Shown here piece by piece: positions 25,242 through 33,331 of a DNA stretch of 64,000 nucleotides. The first letter of the stretch is position 1, and the number at the start of each line of letters is the position of its first letter. The notes beneath the pieces are model-generated. The model was not told the DNA's origin, did no database searches, and saw nothing but the letters and a program-made list of their open reading frames with translations. The stretch lies in NCBI GenBank assembly GCA_039193195.1, contig JBCCWS010000027.1:17888-81887 (forward strand), given 5' to 3'. A program made the translations under genes and the position numbers. Origin of the DNA: Pseudomonadota bacterium (GTDB lineage: Bacteria; Pseudomonadota; Gammaproteobacteria; Steroidobacterales; JBCBZW01).

Positions 25242-25400
25242 AAGGGATCCCCGATGTTCACCCAGAGGGTGGACCGTCTGGATCTTGGTCAGTTCAGTGC
25301 GGTGGTCCCCACCGGGCAGGCCAAACCCCAGGCGGCGAGGCCCGGCCACTGCACCTAACATGCCTGCAGCACCACGGCCCGCCGCAGGCCGACACCTTTG

Positions 25401-25856
25401 TCAGACCGATGGCTTGGGCGGCGGCAACCGATCAGCAAAGATCGACGACTTCACCAGCGACGTGGTCGTCTCCGCCCGCTCGTGCAGCGCAGATAGGATC
25501 TCATCCAGCTCGGCGAGCTCGGCGAGGACTAGGCGTGCCACGTAGCAGTCATCGCCCGTGACACGGTCACAGGAGACGAATCTGCGCTCGTCTCGAATCA
25601 TGCGCTCCACCGCCCACAGCTGTCCGCTGTGTGGTTTCACCCTCACCAGCGCTTGAATGGGGTAACCGAGGGCCGCCAAGTCCACGCGAGCGACAAAGCC
25701 GCCCAGCTGGCCCGAGTCGCGCATTCGGCGCAGTCGCTCGCCTACCGCGGGCCCCGTGAGACCAACGGTCTTGCCGATCTGCGCAAGGCTGGCACGCGCA
25801 TCTCGCTCGAGCAAGTCGATGATGGACCGGTCGATTTTGTCGAGTGGCTTCGCCAT
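25401..25856 (-). CDS. Lrp/AsnC-family transcriptional regulator
   Basis: 151 residues: an N-terminal helix-turn-helix (about 1-50; LDKIDRSIIDLLERDARASLAQIG, then TGPAVGERLRRM) and a C-terminal RAM ligand-binding domain with the family DDCYVARLVL-type strand. These regulators usually sense amino acids. It is divergent from the PhzF-family gene with a 130-bp shared intergenic region, so that enzyme is its likely target along with itself. Confidence 0.9.
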   Translation of the reverse strand: MAKPLDKIDRSIIDLLERDARASLAQIGKTVGLTGPAVGERLRRMRDSGQLGGFVARVDLAALGYPIQALVRVKPHSGQLWAVERMIRDERRFVSCDRVTGDDCYVARLVLAELAELDEILSALHERAETTTSLVKSSIFADRLPPPKPSV

Positions 25857-25986
25857 GAAAGCAAACTAACACCGCAGCCCACGAATCGAAAATCATGGGC
25901 TCAATATTCCTTCGACTTCCATGGGACAGCAGCGTGCGCGACGGCTAGGCTTATTCCCACGTGAACACTGTCGAGAGGAGAGCAAC

Positions 25987-26832
25987 ATGGAGGTCCAGAG
26001 ATTTGCGGCCTTTAGCCAAGGTGACGAGGGCGGCAACCCAGCCGGGGTCGTGCTGCTTCGCGAAGCGGCCACCGAAGCGGCCATGGCACAGGTGGCGGCG
26101 CAGGTCGGCTATTCAGAAACCGCCTTTGCCTTCCCCCAGGACGCTAGCGGCAAGCAGTGGCGGGTGCGGTACTTCTCGCCGGAGTCGGAAGTGCCCTTCT
26201 GCGGGCATGCCACCATCGCCCTAGGCGCCGTGCTCGGGCAGCGGGGGGGTGCTGGTACCTACACACTGACGTTGAATGACGCCACCGTCACCGTGGATGC
26301 CGAAGGCGGGCATGATCGGATGATCGCCACGCTCACCTCGCCCCCCACTCGAAGTCGAGAGGTCGCGGCAGAAGAGCTGCAGGCGGCCCTATCGCTGTTC
26401 TCGCTGACGGCGTCCGACCTCGACCCACGCCTTGCACCTGCGAGGATTCACGGTGGCGCGGATCACCTGGTCCTGCCGTTAAAGTCGCGCACCACCGTGG
26501 CCGGCATGCATTACTCCCTCGCCGAGGGCCGCGAGCTCATGCGCCGGCATGGGTGGGTGACGGTAATGCTCGTCTTCATCGAACACGATCAGACCTTCAT
26601 CGCACGCAATGCGTTCGCCTCCGGTGGCGTCCTCGAAGACCCCGCCACCGGCGCGGCGGCCGCCGCTTTCGCGGGCTACCTACGGGATCAGGCCTGGCCT
26701 CACGGTGGGGCATTCAAGATCCGCCAGGGCGAAGACATGGGGAGTCCATCGCTGATTGAGGTCGCTTTGGGTGATACGCCTGGGAGCGGTGTGAGCGTCT
26801 CGGGGGAAGTGCGGATGATCGCAACGGGGTAA
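25987..26832 (+). CDS. PhzF-family isomerase/epimerase-like protein
   Basis: 281 residues from the ATG at 25987, preceded by GAGAGGAGA. PhzF/DapF-fold signatures: GGNPAGVVL near the N-terminus, GYSETAF with the family catalytic Glu, PFCGHATIALG, and the C-terminal LEDPATGAAAAAFAGYL that closes the active site between the two pseudo-symmetric domains. Members catalyse proton shifts on small amino-acid-like molecules; no phenazine genes are nearby, so the substrate is unknown. Likely controlled by the divergent Lrp-type regulator. Confidence 0.88.
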   Translation: MEVQRFAAFSQGDEGGNPAGVVLLREAATEAAMAQVAAQVGYSETAFAFPQDASGKQWRVRYFSPESEVPFCGHATIALGAVLGQRGGAGTYTLTLNDATVTVDAEGGHDRMIATLTSPPTRSREVAAEELQAALSLFSLTASDLDPRLAPARIHGGADHLVLPLKSRTTVAGMHYSLAEGRELMRRHGWVTVMLVFIEHDQTFIARNAFASGGVLEDPATGAAAAAFAGYLRDQAWPHGGAFKIRQGEDMGSPSLIEVALGDTPGSGVSVSGEVRMIATG

Positions 26833-26941
26833 GCGCGCAGCTAGTGCGATCAACCGGCGAGAAGCGCAGGCGCAGGGGTATCAACCCACCCATGGCCATG
26901 GATACTCCCGCGCGCCCATTCGGCTAGTCGCTCCGGATGGG

Positions 26942-28585
26942 TCAGGACAGCGACGAAGTACCAAGTGCTTCCACGATCGCATCAATGACGATCCCCTCGT
27001 TCGCAGGATACGTCCCCTCCTGCCCGTTTAGCTTCGGCATCTTTTTCAGGCCTCGGTGATGCAAGGCAATCAGCTCCCAACGCGCGTTGAACACCGGGCT
27101 GCCGGAGCTGCCCGGTTCAGTCGGCGAGCGGTAGTGCATCAGGCGCTCGTCGTAGTCAAGAAGGTGGTTGTCATGGATGGAGAACGACAGCTTGCGGCCG
27201 TTTGGATGACCGATGACGTAAGCGCGTTGCTTGCCATCCCTGGCAGGTAGAGTGCCTGCCACCGGAACCGGCTCGATGCCCGCCAGATCAACCCTCGGTC
27301 GCAGCACCGTTGCATCCAGTTTGTCCGGCCTTGATGTCCATAGCTCTTCAACCTCAAAGGCCTGTGGACCGCCTTTCCAAAGTTCAAACGTGACCCTGGC
27401 GTGCTGCGGTCGGATCGCACTGCTGACGGTAGTGTCGCTACAAACCACGTGCGCGTTGGTCAGGATCAGGAGTTCATCACCCCAAGCCTCGTATAGGTCA
27501 CCACCGCGAACTAGAAAGCCGGTACCGATCGCTTCGTCGAAATCAGTCAGAATCTGGGCGACGGATCGGGCCCGAGTCATGCATCTGTTGAACCACGAGA
27601 ACGTCTGAAAGCCATCGCTTCCGAAGCGCCTCTCGAAGCCTTCACCAAGTTTGAGAACACCGCTTCCCTCGTGGCTGGCTTCGTCCACGGGGATCTCGAT
27701 GTCGCCCCCCTTCCGTTCGAGCAGGGCAGCCTTGAGCGCCGGAAGTACCTTGGCGCCGAGCGGTTCGCTGGTCTTCAGTTGCCAAACCTGGGTCAGTTGA
27801 CGATAGCTGCTGCCCAGCTCGAAATCATCCGTGTTCCTATCGCCAATGTAGGAGCCAAGCCACTCGAGCGATTCTTCATCCTTCGCTAGGGCGATGCAGG
27901 CTTCTAAGCCCGTCGCGTGATCCCACCGCGTCGCCGTGTCCATCTGCAGCCGGTTGGTCATCTCCGCGAGGACTTGGCTGGCCATTGACTGGGCCACCCG
28001 CTTGGGGTCCGCAATTCCCCTCACGTCGACTCCGTCGCGATCGGCCCTCTGCAGCAGGGCCACCGCGTTGATGCCGTGCCAAGCCATTTCGCTGTTCACA
28101 TCGTAGACCTGCTTGTAGTAGCCAATTGCGCTATCCAGATAGGCACGGTGTCGGCTTCGCTGGGGGTTGGCTGCGTTGATGTACAGGTCCTTGTAGCTCC
28201 TGCCTAGCAGGCCCAGGGCCTCTGCGTGCTCCCCAGGGTCAGCACACGCTCCGCCTACGTCGCTATCGTGCTTTAGGCGCTCGAGCACGCAGATAGCGCT
28301 GGTCAGTCGTCCCTGATCGATGAGTGCCTGAGCGTACAGGCGGCGCACCTTGGGCCCGCGCTGACCGTTCTGGATCAGCGCATCGGCAACGCGCTCCATC
28401 AGGACGAAGTAGCGACGGCGCCTGAGCAAGCCGAGTGCCTTCGCCGCTTCCTGAACCGGGTAGGCATCATCGCGCTCAATGATGTGGTCGATCAGCTCGT
28501 TCGACAGTTCCTCCGCTTTGCTCTGGTCGAAGGTGCTGACCGCGTCGAAGAGCGCATCGTTGAACTCCCGGATCCGAAACGTCAT
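26942..28585 (-). CDS. TPR-S domain / trypsin-like serine protease
   Basis: 547 residues from the ATG at 28585. The N-terminal ~290 residues are helical and contain a TPR-S (TRAFs-binding-like) block: EALGLLGRSYKDLY, then SAIGYYKQVYDVNSEMAWHGINAVALL. The C-terminal ~200 residues form a trypsin-like peptidase with His379 (LTNAHVV), Asp424 (DKLDATVL) and Ser494 (GSSGSP). There is no signal peptide, so it acts in the cytoplasm. The gene overlaps the upstream hydrolase gene by ATGA, indicating translational coupling. TPR-S with proteases or caspase-like enzymes is a known theme in bacterial conflict systems; activation by an invasion signal is inferred. Confidence 0.82.
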   Translation of the reverse strand: MTFRIREFNDALFDAVSTFDQSKAEELSNELIDHIIERDDAYPVQEAAKALGLLRRRRYFVLMERVADALIQNGQRGPKVRRLYAQALIDQGRLTSAICVLERLKHDSDVGGACADPGEHAEALGLLGRSYKDLYINAANPQRSRHRAYLDSAIGYYKQVYDVNSEMAWHGINAVALLQRADRDGVDVRGIADPKRVAQSMASQVLAEMTNRLQMDTATRWDHATGLEACIALAKDEESLEWLGSYIGDRNTDDFELGSSYRQLTQVWQLKTSEPLGAKVLPALKAALLERKGGDIEIPVDEASHEGSGVLKLGEGFERRFGSDGFQTFSWFNRCMTRARSVAQILTDFDEAIGTGFLVRGGDLYEAWGDELLILTNAHVVCSDTTVSSAIRPQHARVTFELWKGGPQAFEVEELWTSRPDKLDATVLRPRVDLAGIEPVPVAGTLPARDGKQRAYVIGHPNGRKLSFSIHDNHLLDYDERLMHYRSPTEPGSSGSPVFNARWELIALHHRGLKKMPKLNGQEGTYPANEGIVIDAIVEALGTSSLS

Positions 28586-29526
28586 GGCCAAATCACGCCG
28601 AGCAGACGTGCCATGTGTTCGCGCAGCTCGTCCTGCAACATATACTTGTGCAGATCGTGCCGCCATTTTCCGCCGTTGCGCTGGCGCTGGTCGATCACCA
28701 CGCTCTGGCCATTGCGTCGATAGTCATTGGCGAGACGGGTGTCGATGCACACCGGATCGAGGCGATCGGCGACGTTCACCCATTCGCCCGCCACCTTGCT
28801 CGGGAACCCGTCATTGCGCGTCCACTCCGGCGACAGCTTGTCCTGAATTTCATCGATGCCGAGCGGCGAACCGAGGGTCATGAAGCCGTCGACGGCGGGA
28901 CACGCCGCCACACGCTTTAGGCAGTCGTACGCAATCACCGTGCCCATGCTGTGACCCACAACGATGTGCGGGCCGTTTCCACCGTTGGCATCGGCGTCCT
29001 GCGCAAGGGTCTCGACGAAGCGCCGACGGATCTCGTCTTGCACCCGGTACGTCTCACCAGGCCTCGGCGTGCTTTGCGCGTTGAACAAGTAGTGATGCAC
29101 GTCCCTGAGCAGTGCCTTCATCAGCCGCCGCTTGATCGCCCACGGCAAGGGTATGCGCTCAAACCCAGATTCGTCTGAAGGCGGTGGCACGTAGGCATCA
29201 TCGCCGTCGGGCGCTTCAGCCTCGTAGTTCAGTCGCGCTGCCAACGCCGTTATGAAGTCTTGGTTCTCGGCGGGCATCTCAGCATGCCAACTGCTGTCAT
29301 CATCGGACGGCTCATCGACGATGTCATCACCGACACGCTCGTGGTCCGAGTCGTCACTCGACGGGGACGCGTACATGACGTCCGCCCAGTAGACGAACGA
29401 AGAGGAGATGTTGTGCGTTCCAAGGTCGATGCCGTCTGCATCAGCCAGCGCCCGACGCCAGCGCTCGTGCAGTTCGTCAGCCGGTGGCTTGTTGGCGATA
29501 CCGTGAATAAAGGTGATGTGTGTCAT
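28582..29526 (-). CDS. Cytoplasmic alpha/beta hydrolase (lipase-like), partner of TPR-S protease
   Basis: 314 residues. The N-terminal THITFIHGIAN is the oxyanion strand, GHSMGT the nucleophile elbow (Ser193), RLDPVC supplies the likely acid (Asp257) and WRHDLHKYM the His. Residues ~56-90 are a strongly acidic insertion (SSDDSDHERVGDDIVDEPSD), probably a flexible lid or inhibitory segment. No export signal is present. The stop codon overlaps the protease ATG (ATGA), so the two proteins are likely made in fixed ratio and may form a complex. The protease could activate the hydrolase by cutting the acidic loop (speculative). Confidence 0.8.
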   Translation of the reverse strand: MTHITFIHGIANKPPADELHERWRRALADADGIDLGTHNISSSFVYWADVMYASPSSDDSDHERVGDDIVDEPSDDDSSWHAEMPAENQDFITALAARLNYEAEAPDGDDAYVPPPSDESGFERIPLPWAIKRRLMKALLRDVHHYLFNAQSTPRPGETYRVQDEIRRRFVETLAQDADANGGNGPHIVVGHSMGTVIAYDCLKRVAACPAVDGFMTLGSPLGIDEIQDKLSPEWTRNDGFPSKVAGEWVNVADRLDPVCIDTRLANDYRRNGQSVVIDQRQRNGGKWRHDLHKYMLQDELREHMARLLGVIWP

Positions 29527-30135
29527 TCAGTTGCCTCTGCGGGTCTCGAATAGTCTTGTGATCATTCCCAGCTCATTGGCGCCCCCCGACCGGTTGCTGG
29601 TCGGCTGGCTACTGAAGGCCGCTATCACTCGAAAGCGTCCAGCGATGCCAACGGTGGTCAAACGCCACCGGCCGACGCTCAAGCCACGCGCGTGCGTCGA
29701 GCAGGGCGTCGAGGGGCGAGGATTGGCCCCTCGATTACTGTTCGCTGGCCCGGAGACACTCGCGCCGACTGGCGTAGTCTGCCCGGCCCCCAGGGGGACA
29801 ACCTCCGCAGCGCCGCCGCCTTACCCAGACCAGGGTATCGGAGCTTCGGGCAGCTGTAACAGCGCCCACACGAGACGGTGGGCCATCACAGAGCCATTGA
29901 TCGACCTCGTTCCAGCCAATTCACCGGCGCCTCGACCCGGGCGAGGCGCGACAGGTCGAGGGCGACAGGTCAAAGGTGCTTTGCGGCAGGCCGCCCATGC
30001 CCATGCTGCGGATGTTCGCGGCTTGCGGGAGAAGAAGGTCAGTTCGCTAGACTCATCTGAGAACCGCACAGCCATCGAGGTCGATGACCATCAGATCAGG
30101 TCGCGACTGGTACCGTGAAGGAACACTGATCCCCT
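29527..30135. other. Intergenic upstream of the hydrolase/protease operon
   Basis: About 600 bases. A 200-codon rightward frame is present but has no domain, no ribosome binding site and a composition typical of non-coding GC-rich DNA. The right end borders the 3' end of the lipoyl ligase gene. Confidence 0.4.
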
Positions 30136-31188
30136 TCAGGGGATGTGCCGCAGCCAAGCGTCACTGGCAAACTTCTCCTCTGCCAACCCCTGAGCAAGGC
30201 TGAGCTCTGCCGGGTCGATGCGCCCGGGCTTCGCGCCGTACAAATCGATGAAGGTCTTGGCCATGTGGTCCATGACTTGCTCTCGCGGCAAACCCGTCTG
30301 GCTGCGGACCGGATCCACGCGCTTGGCCGCGCTCGCGATGCCCTTATCGGAGATTTTCTCGCGACCGATACGCAGGATTTCCATCATCTTCCCTGCATCC
30401 ATGTCGTAGGCCATGGTGACGTGGTGCAAGACGCTGCCACGTCGGTAGCGCTTCTGCGCCGCGCCGCCGATCTTACCCTCGGGGCTCGCGATGTCGTTGA
30501 GCGGCTTGTAGGTGGCCTGAACTCCCAGAGCGTTCAGCGCCGTCAATATCCAGCTATCGAAGAACGCATAGGAGTCGGGGATGCTCAGGTGGCTGACGAG
30601 TTCGCCAGGTGCGTACAAGGAATAGGTGATCGCCGTGCCACGTTCGATGAACATAGCGCCACCGCCCGTCACCCGGCGCACGACCTGAACGCTGTGGCGC
30701 GCCGCCGCCTCTAGGTCCACTTCGTTGCGCAAGGACTGGAAGGCGCCGATGATCACCGCCGCTCGGTCCCACTCCCAGAAGCGCAAGGTGGGTGCTCGGC
30801 GACCGGCGTCTACCTCGTTGGTCAAGACGTCGTCGAGGGCGAGGTGCATGGCAGGGGAGTAAGGCCCTTCCTCAGTAAGAATCTGCCACTCGAAGTCCTG
30901 CCAGACCTTATGCGCGCCGAGTGCGCGGCGCACGGCGATGGCAACGGCTTGCAGGCTAAAGCCGATCAACGCGGCGCCCGGGCGCAGCTCGGCCTCCAGG
31001 GCGGTCACCAGCTCCGCCACCGTTGCACTCGCCGACTGACCTTCCAGGGCCCCGACCAGGTCCCCTAGGGCTTCGGCAGGCTCTAGGAAAAAGTCCCCCG
31101 CGAGCTGCACCTGCGTCAACGCGCCCTCGCGCACCTCCAGGTCGACTACCACGAGTTTGCCGTTGGGTACCTTGTACTCGCCGTGCAT
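30136..31188 (-). CDS. Lipoate-protein ligase family, accessory domain fused in front
   Basis: 350 residues. The N-terminal ~95 residues (MHGEYKVPNGKLVVVDLEV, then GDFFLEP) match the small lipoyl-ligase accessory domain that usually follows the catalytic domain. The remainder is an LplA-type catalytic domain with RRVTGGGAMFI (lipoyl-AMP pocket, ~171-181) and the catalytic lysine in EGKIGGAAQKR (Lys239). It should attach lipoate or octanoate to E2 or H proteins in the cytoplasm. The reversed domain order is known in some lipoyl-ligase families. No lipoylated protein gene is adjacent. Confidence 0.83.
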   Translation of the reverse strand: MHGEYKVPNGKLVVVDLEVREGALTQVQLAGDFFLEPAEALGDLVGALEGQSASATVAELVTALEAELRPGAALIGFSLQAVAIAVRRALGAHKVWQDFEWQILTEEGPYSPAMHLALDDVLTNEVDAGRRAPTLRFWEWDRAAVIIGAFQSLRNEVDLEAAARHSVQVVRRVTGGGAMFIERGTAITYSLYAPGELVSHLSIPDSYAFFDSWILTALNALGVQATYKPLNDIASPEGKIGGAAQKRYRRGSVLHHVTMAYDMDAGKMMEILRIGREKISDKGIASAAKRVDPVRSQTGLPREQVMDHMAKTFIDLYGAKPGRIDPAELSLAQGLAEEKFASDAWLRHIP

Positions 31189-32152
31189 TGCTAAGCGCCT
31201 TCCCTATTTGCGTGTTAACGTCTGGCGACCCGCCAGAACCAATCCACAGAACGTCGGATCACGAGCAGGGGTCACAACTGCGATGTTGCCACGACGTTGC
31301 CGTGACTCGGCGACATCGCGGACAGTGGCTCCCGGCAGATGGACATGCTCCGTCGATGAACCGAATACTCCATCGACAGCACGTGCGAACGTCGGTGCTA
31401 TCGTCGGCATGGAGCGAGGAGCCTACCACTAAGTGCACCCTCCACCGGAACAACATGCCCCGCCGCCCACTAACGGGCGTTAGGTGAGGAGGCTCGAGGC
31501 GCTCAGAGCACCGCACTTCGCGTATTTCGAATGGACTGAGTTACCAACTGGCGTGCCTGACATGGCCGGAGGAAGTCGCGATCGATGCGCGCCTTGGCAC
31601 GAGCGTGACCCAGGCATCGGGGGTTTGCGGAGGGGGTATCGGCACGTCATGTCGCGCAGGCTACGAGCTGTATCGCGAACATCGCAGCGAACGTGTCGCC
31701 ATCACCTTCTCCCTGACTGTTGCGGCGACATGCCCGACCAGATGGATACGACGCTGCCGACACCTCGGGTTGCCGCCGGCACGCCGATGGGTGACACCCG
31801 CTTCGACGACTTCATGCCCTGCGGACCTAAGAAACGGTTCCGAGGTGTTCGCCGCGGAATCGATAAGGCTAGCTTGACCGTGAATTAGGTCGAGATGACA
31901 AGGTCACGGCGCGCAATTGATAACCGCCCCTCCACAGAGCCTGCAGCCGCACCGCCAACGCGGCCTACGCCCCCACGCCAAGTAAGCTATTGCACGCGGC
32001 CTGAAACCGGGTAGCACGCTTGCAGATAGCCGCGTTGGTTCCACCTAGTGAGATCACTTGGTCAGAGCATGCAGTGGACGCCACGCGCGCGCAAGAGCAG
32101 ACGAGCGGCACAGCCCTAAGCCCCCAGAAGGCGTAGTTACGACGCCCGAAAA
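31189..32152. other. Long intergenic, no supported gene
   Basis: About 960 bases. Rightward frames at roughly 31,480-31,890 are open but show no domain or ribosome binding site. A small perfect inverted repeat, CTAACGGGCGTTAG, lies at about 31466-31479. I see no RNA gene. Confidence 0.4.
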
Positions 32153-32791
32153 TTACCGCAAGACGGACTTCAAGTAGTCAGAGATCTCTGCATCCTGGGA
32201 GTTCGCAAAGAACAGCTCGGAGAACTTCTCCCCGGCGATCGTGTCTCTGAGCAGTCCCTGATCCACCTTTCTCAGCACCGTTGGCATATCGTGCGTTGAA
32301 GCGGCCTTGACTTCAGATAGGATCCCTCGGTTCTTCGCCATGATCGCCGCACGTTCTTTGGGATAGCCTACTCCGCGTTCGTGCTCGAACAACTTTCTGT
32401 AGCAATCCTCTAGGTTGAGCTCGGCGGCCCATCCGAAGCCCTTGGCGTAGGGCATGGACATGGCGTTGCCGTCATTTATCTGCCCGAACAGGAAGGCATC
32501 GGTGGGATCGATCACCAGGCCGCAAAACACGCCAGGCATTGAATTGCACGCGAGCATCGAGCCCATGCCTGTACCGCAGCCAGTCACTACGAAATCGGCC
32601 GCGCCTGAGTTCAGCAAGATGCCAGCCAGCAAACCGTTCATCACGTAGGTGAGGCTTGCAGAATCGTCCGGCCCGTACATGCCGTAGTGGTGCACCTCGT
32701 GCCCCAGCGGTTCCGCAACATTTCTAAGCGCCCGGTGGACCACGCTGCTCTTTGCAGCCTGACTGTTTTCGATGACTAATGCGATCTTCAT
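32153..32791 (-). CDS. RpiB/LacA/LacB-family sugar-phosphate isomerase, long form
   Basis: 212 residues. The ATG at 32791 is chosen because GGAGGAG lies just upstream and inside the longer alternative (32809). The N-terminal two thirds are an RpiB fold: MKIALVIENSQAAK, VVTGCGTGMGSMLACN with the catalytic cysteine and phosphate loop, then a GNAMSMPYAKGFG segment. The C-terminal ~60 residues extend beyond ordinary RpiB (about 150 residues), as in family members acting on other phosphosugars such as tetrulose phosphates. It probably isomerises a sugar phosphate in a catabolic route, but no kinase or transporter is adjacent. Confidence 0.8.
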   Translation of the reverse strand: MKIALVIENSQAAKSSVVHRALRNVAEPLGHEVHHYGMYGPDDSASLTYVMNGLLAGILLNSGAADFVVTGCGTGMGSMLACNSMPGVFCGLVIDPTDAFLFGQINDGNAMSMPYAKGFGWAAELNLEDCYRKLFEHERGVGYPKERAAIMAKNRGILSEVKAASTHDMPTVLRKVDQGLLRDTIAGEKFSELFFANSQDAEISDYLKSVLR

Positions 32792-32906
32792 CCGCTTCTT
32801 CTCCTCCATGTATGGGGCGTGGGGCCCGGCGCGTTTTGCCTGAGAATAATCGAAAAACGCGCATGAATCGTCACCGCTCGAGGACCGGACTCGTCACGCA
32901 AGTTTT

Positions 32907-32919
32907 TGTCCTGAGGACA
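32907..32919. promoter_or_regulatory. Palindrome TGTCCTGAGGACA, candidate operator
   Basis: A perfect 5-bp inverted repeat around TGA, flanked by T-runs on both sides, 116 bp upstream of the isomerase start. The position fits a repressor or activator site. No regulator gene is adjacent. Confidence 0.3.
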
Positions 32920-32935
32920 TTTTTGTACGCCAAGC

Positions 32936-33102
32936 GCTAGTGTCCTGTCCCGTAAGTTCGTTGAAGGAGTCGCACGGGGCTTTTTGTTCCTAGGCGCGGC
33001 GGGAGGACGAGCGTGGCAGGCCCCACGGGAGGAGGAGCAACGTGCCTAGGGGCAAAAAGTACCCGCGAATTCTTTAACGAACTTACGAGACAGGACACTA
33101 GC
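32936..33102. repeat. 167-bp MITE with 27-bp terminal inverted repeats
   Basis: The left end (32936-32962, GCTAGTGTCCTGTCCCGTAA and on) and right end (33076-33102) are inverted repeats with one mismatch. The inner halves are also partly complementary (CTTTTTGTTCCTAGG against CCTAGGGGCAAAAAG), so the whole element can fold into one long imperfect hairpin. CTAG at each end suggests a TA or CTAG target duplication. No coding capacity: a non-autonomous transposable element, family undetermined (Tc1/IS630-like by the TA hint only). Confidence 0.8.
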
Positions 33103-33331
33103 TAGGTTGCTGAAAGACCTCGTTTTGCGCAGAGAACCAGCGTTCAGCGCTCCGCGTACGCGAGGCACTTACGCACTATCAGGGCGACCGCGTGTTCGCT
33201 CCGGATCGCGAGGCTTGGAGCAGCTTCAGGAATTGGGTTCGCCCGGCGACGAGCTGGGGCTTGATGTAGGTGGATCCTCGATCAGTGGAGGGGGCGGCGG
33301 TGGCCCTTTCCTTTCCACTTAGACAGGCGGC

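Noticed and set aside
29513..30118. Rightward 201-codon open frame
   Set aside because: Begins inside the start of the hydrolase gene, has no domain and is Pro/Arg/Ala-rich.
31466..31482. Integron attC site (CTAACGGGCGTTAGG)
   Set aside because: The right core GTTAGGT fits, but no matching left RYYYAAC box with the required spacing and no integron integrase are present.
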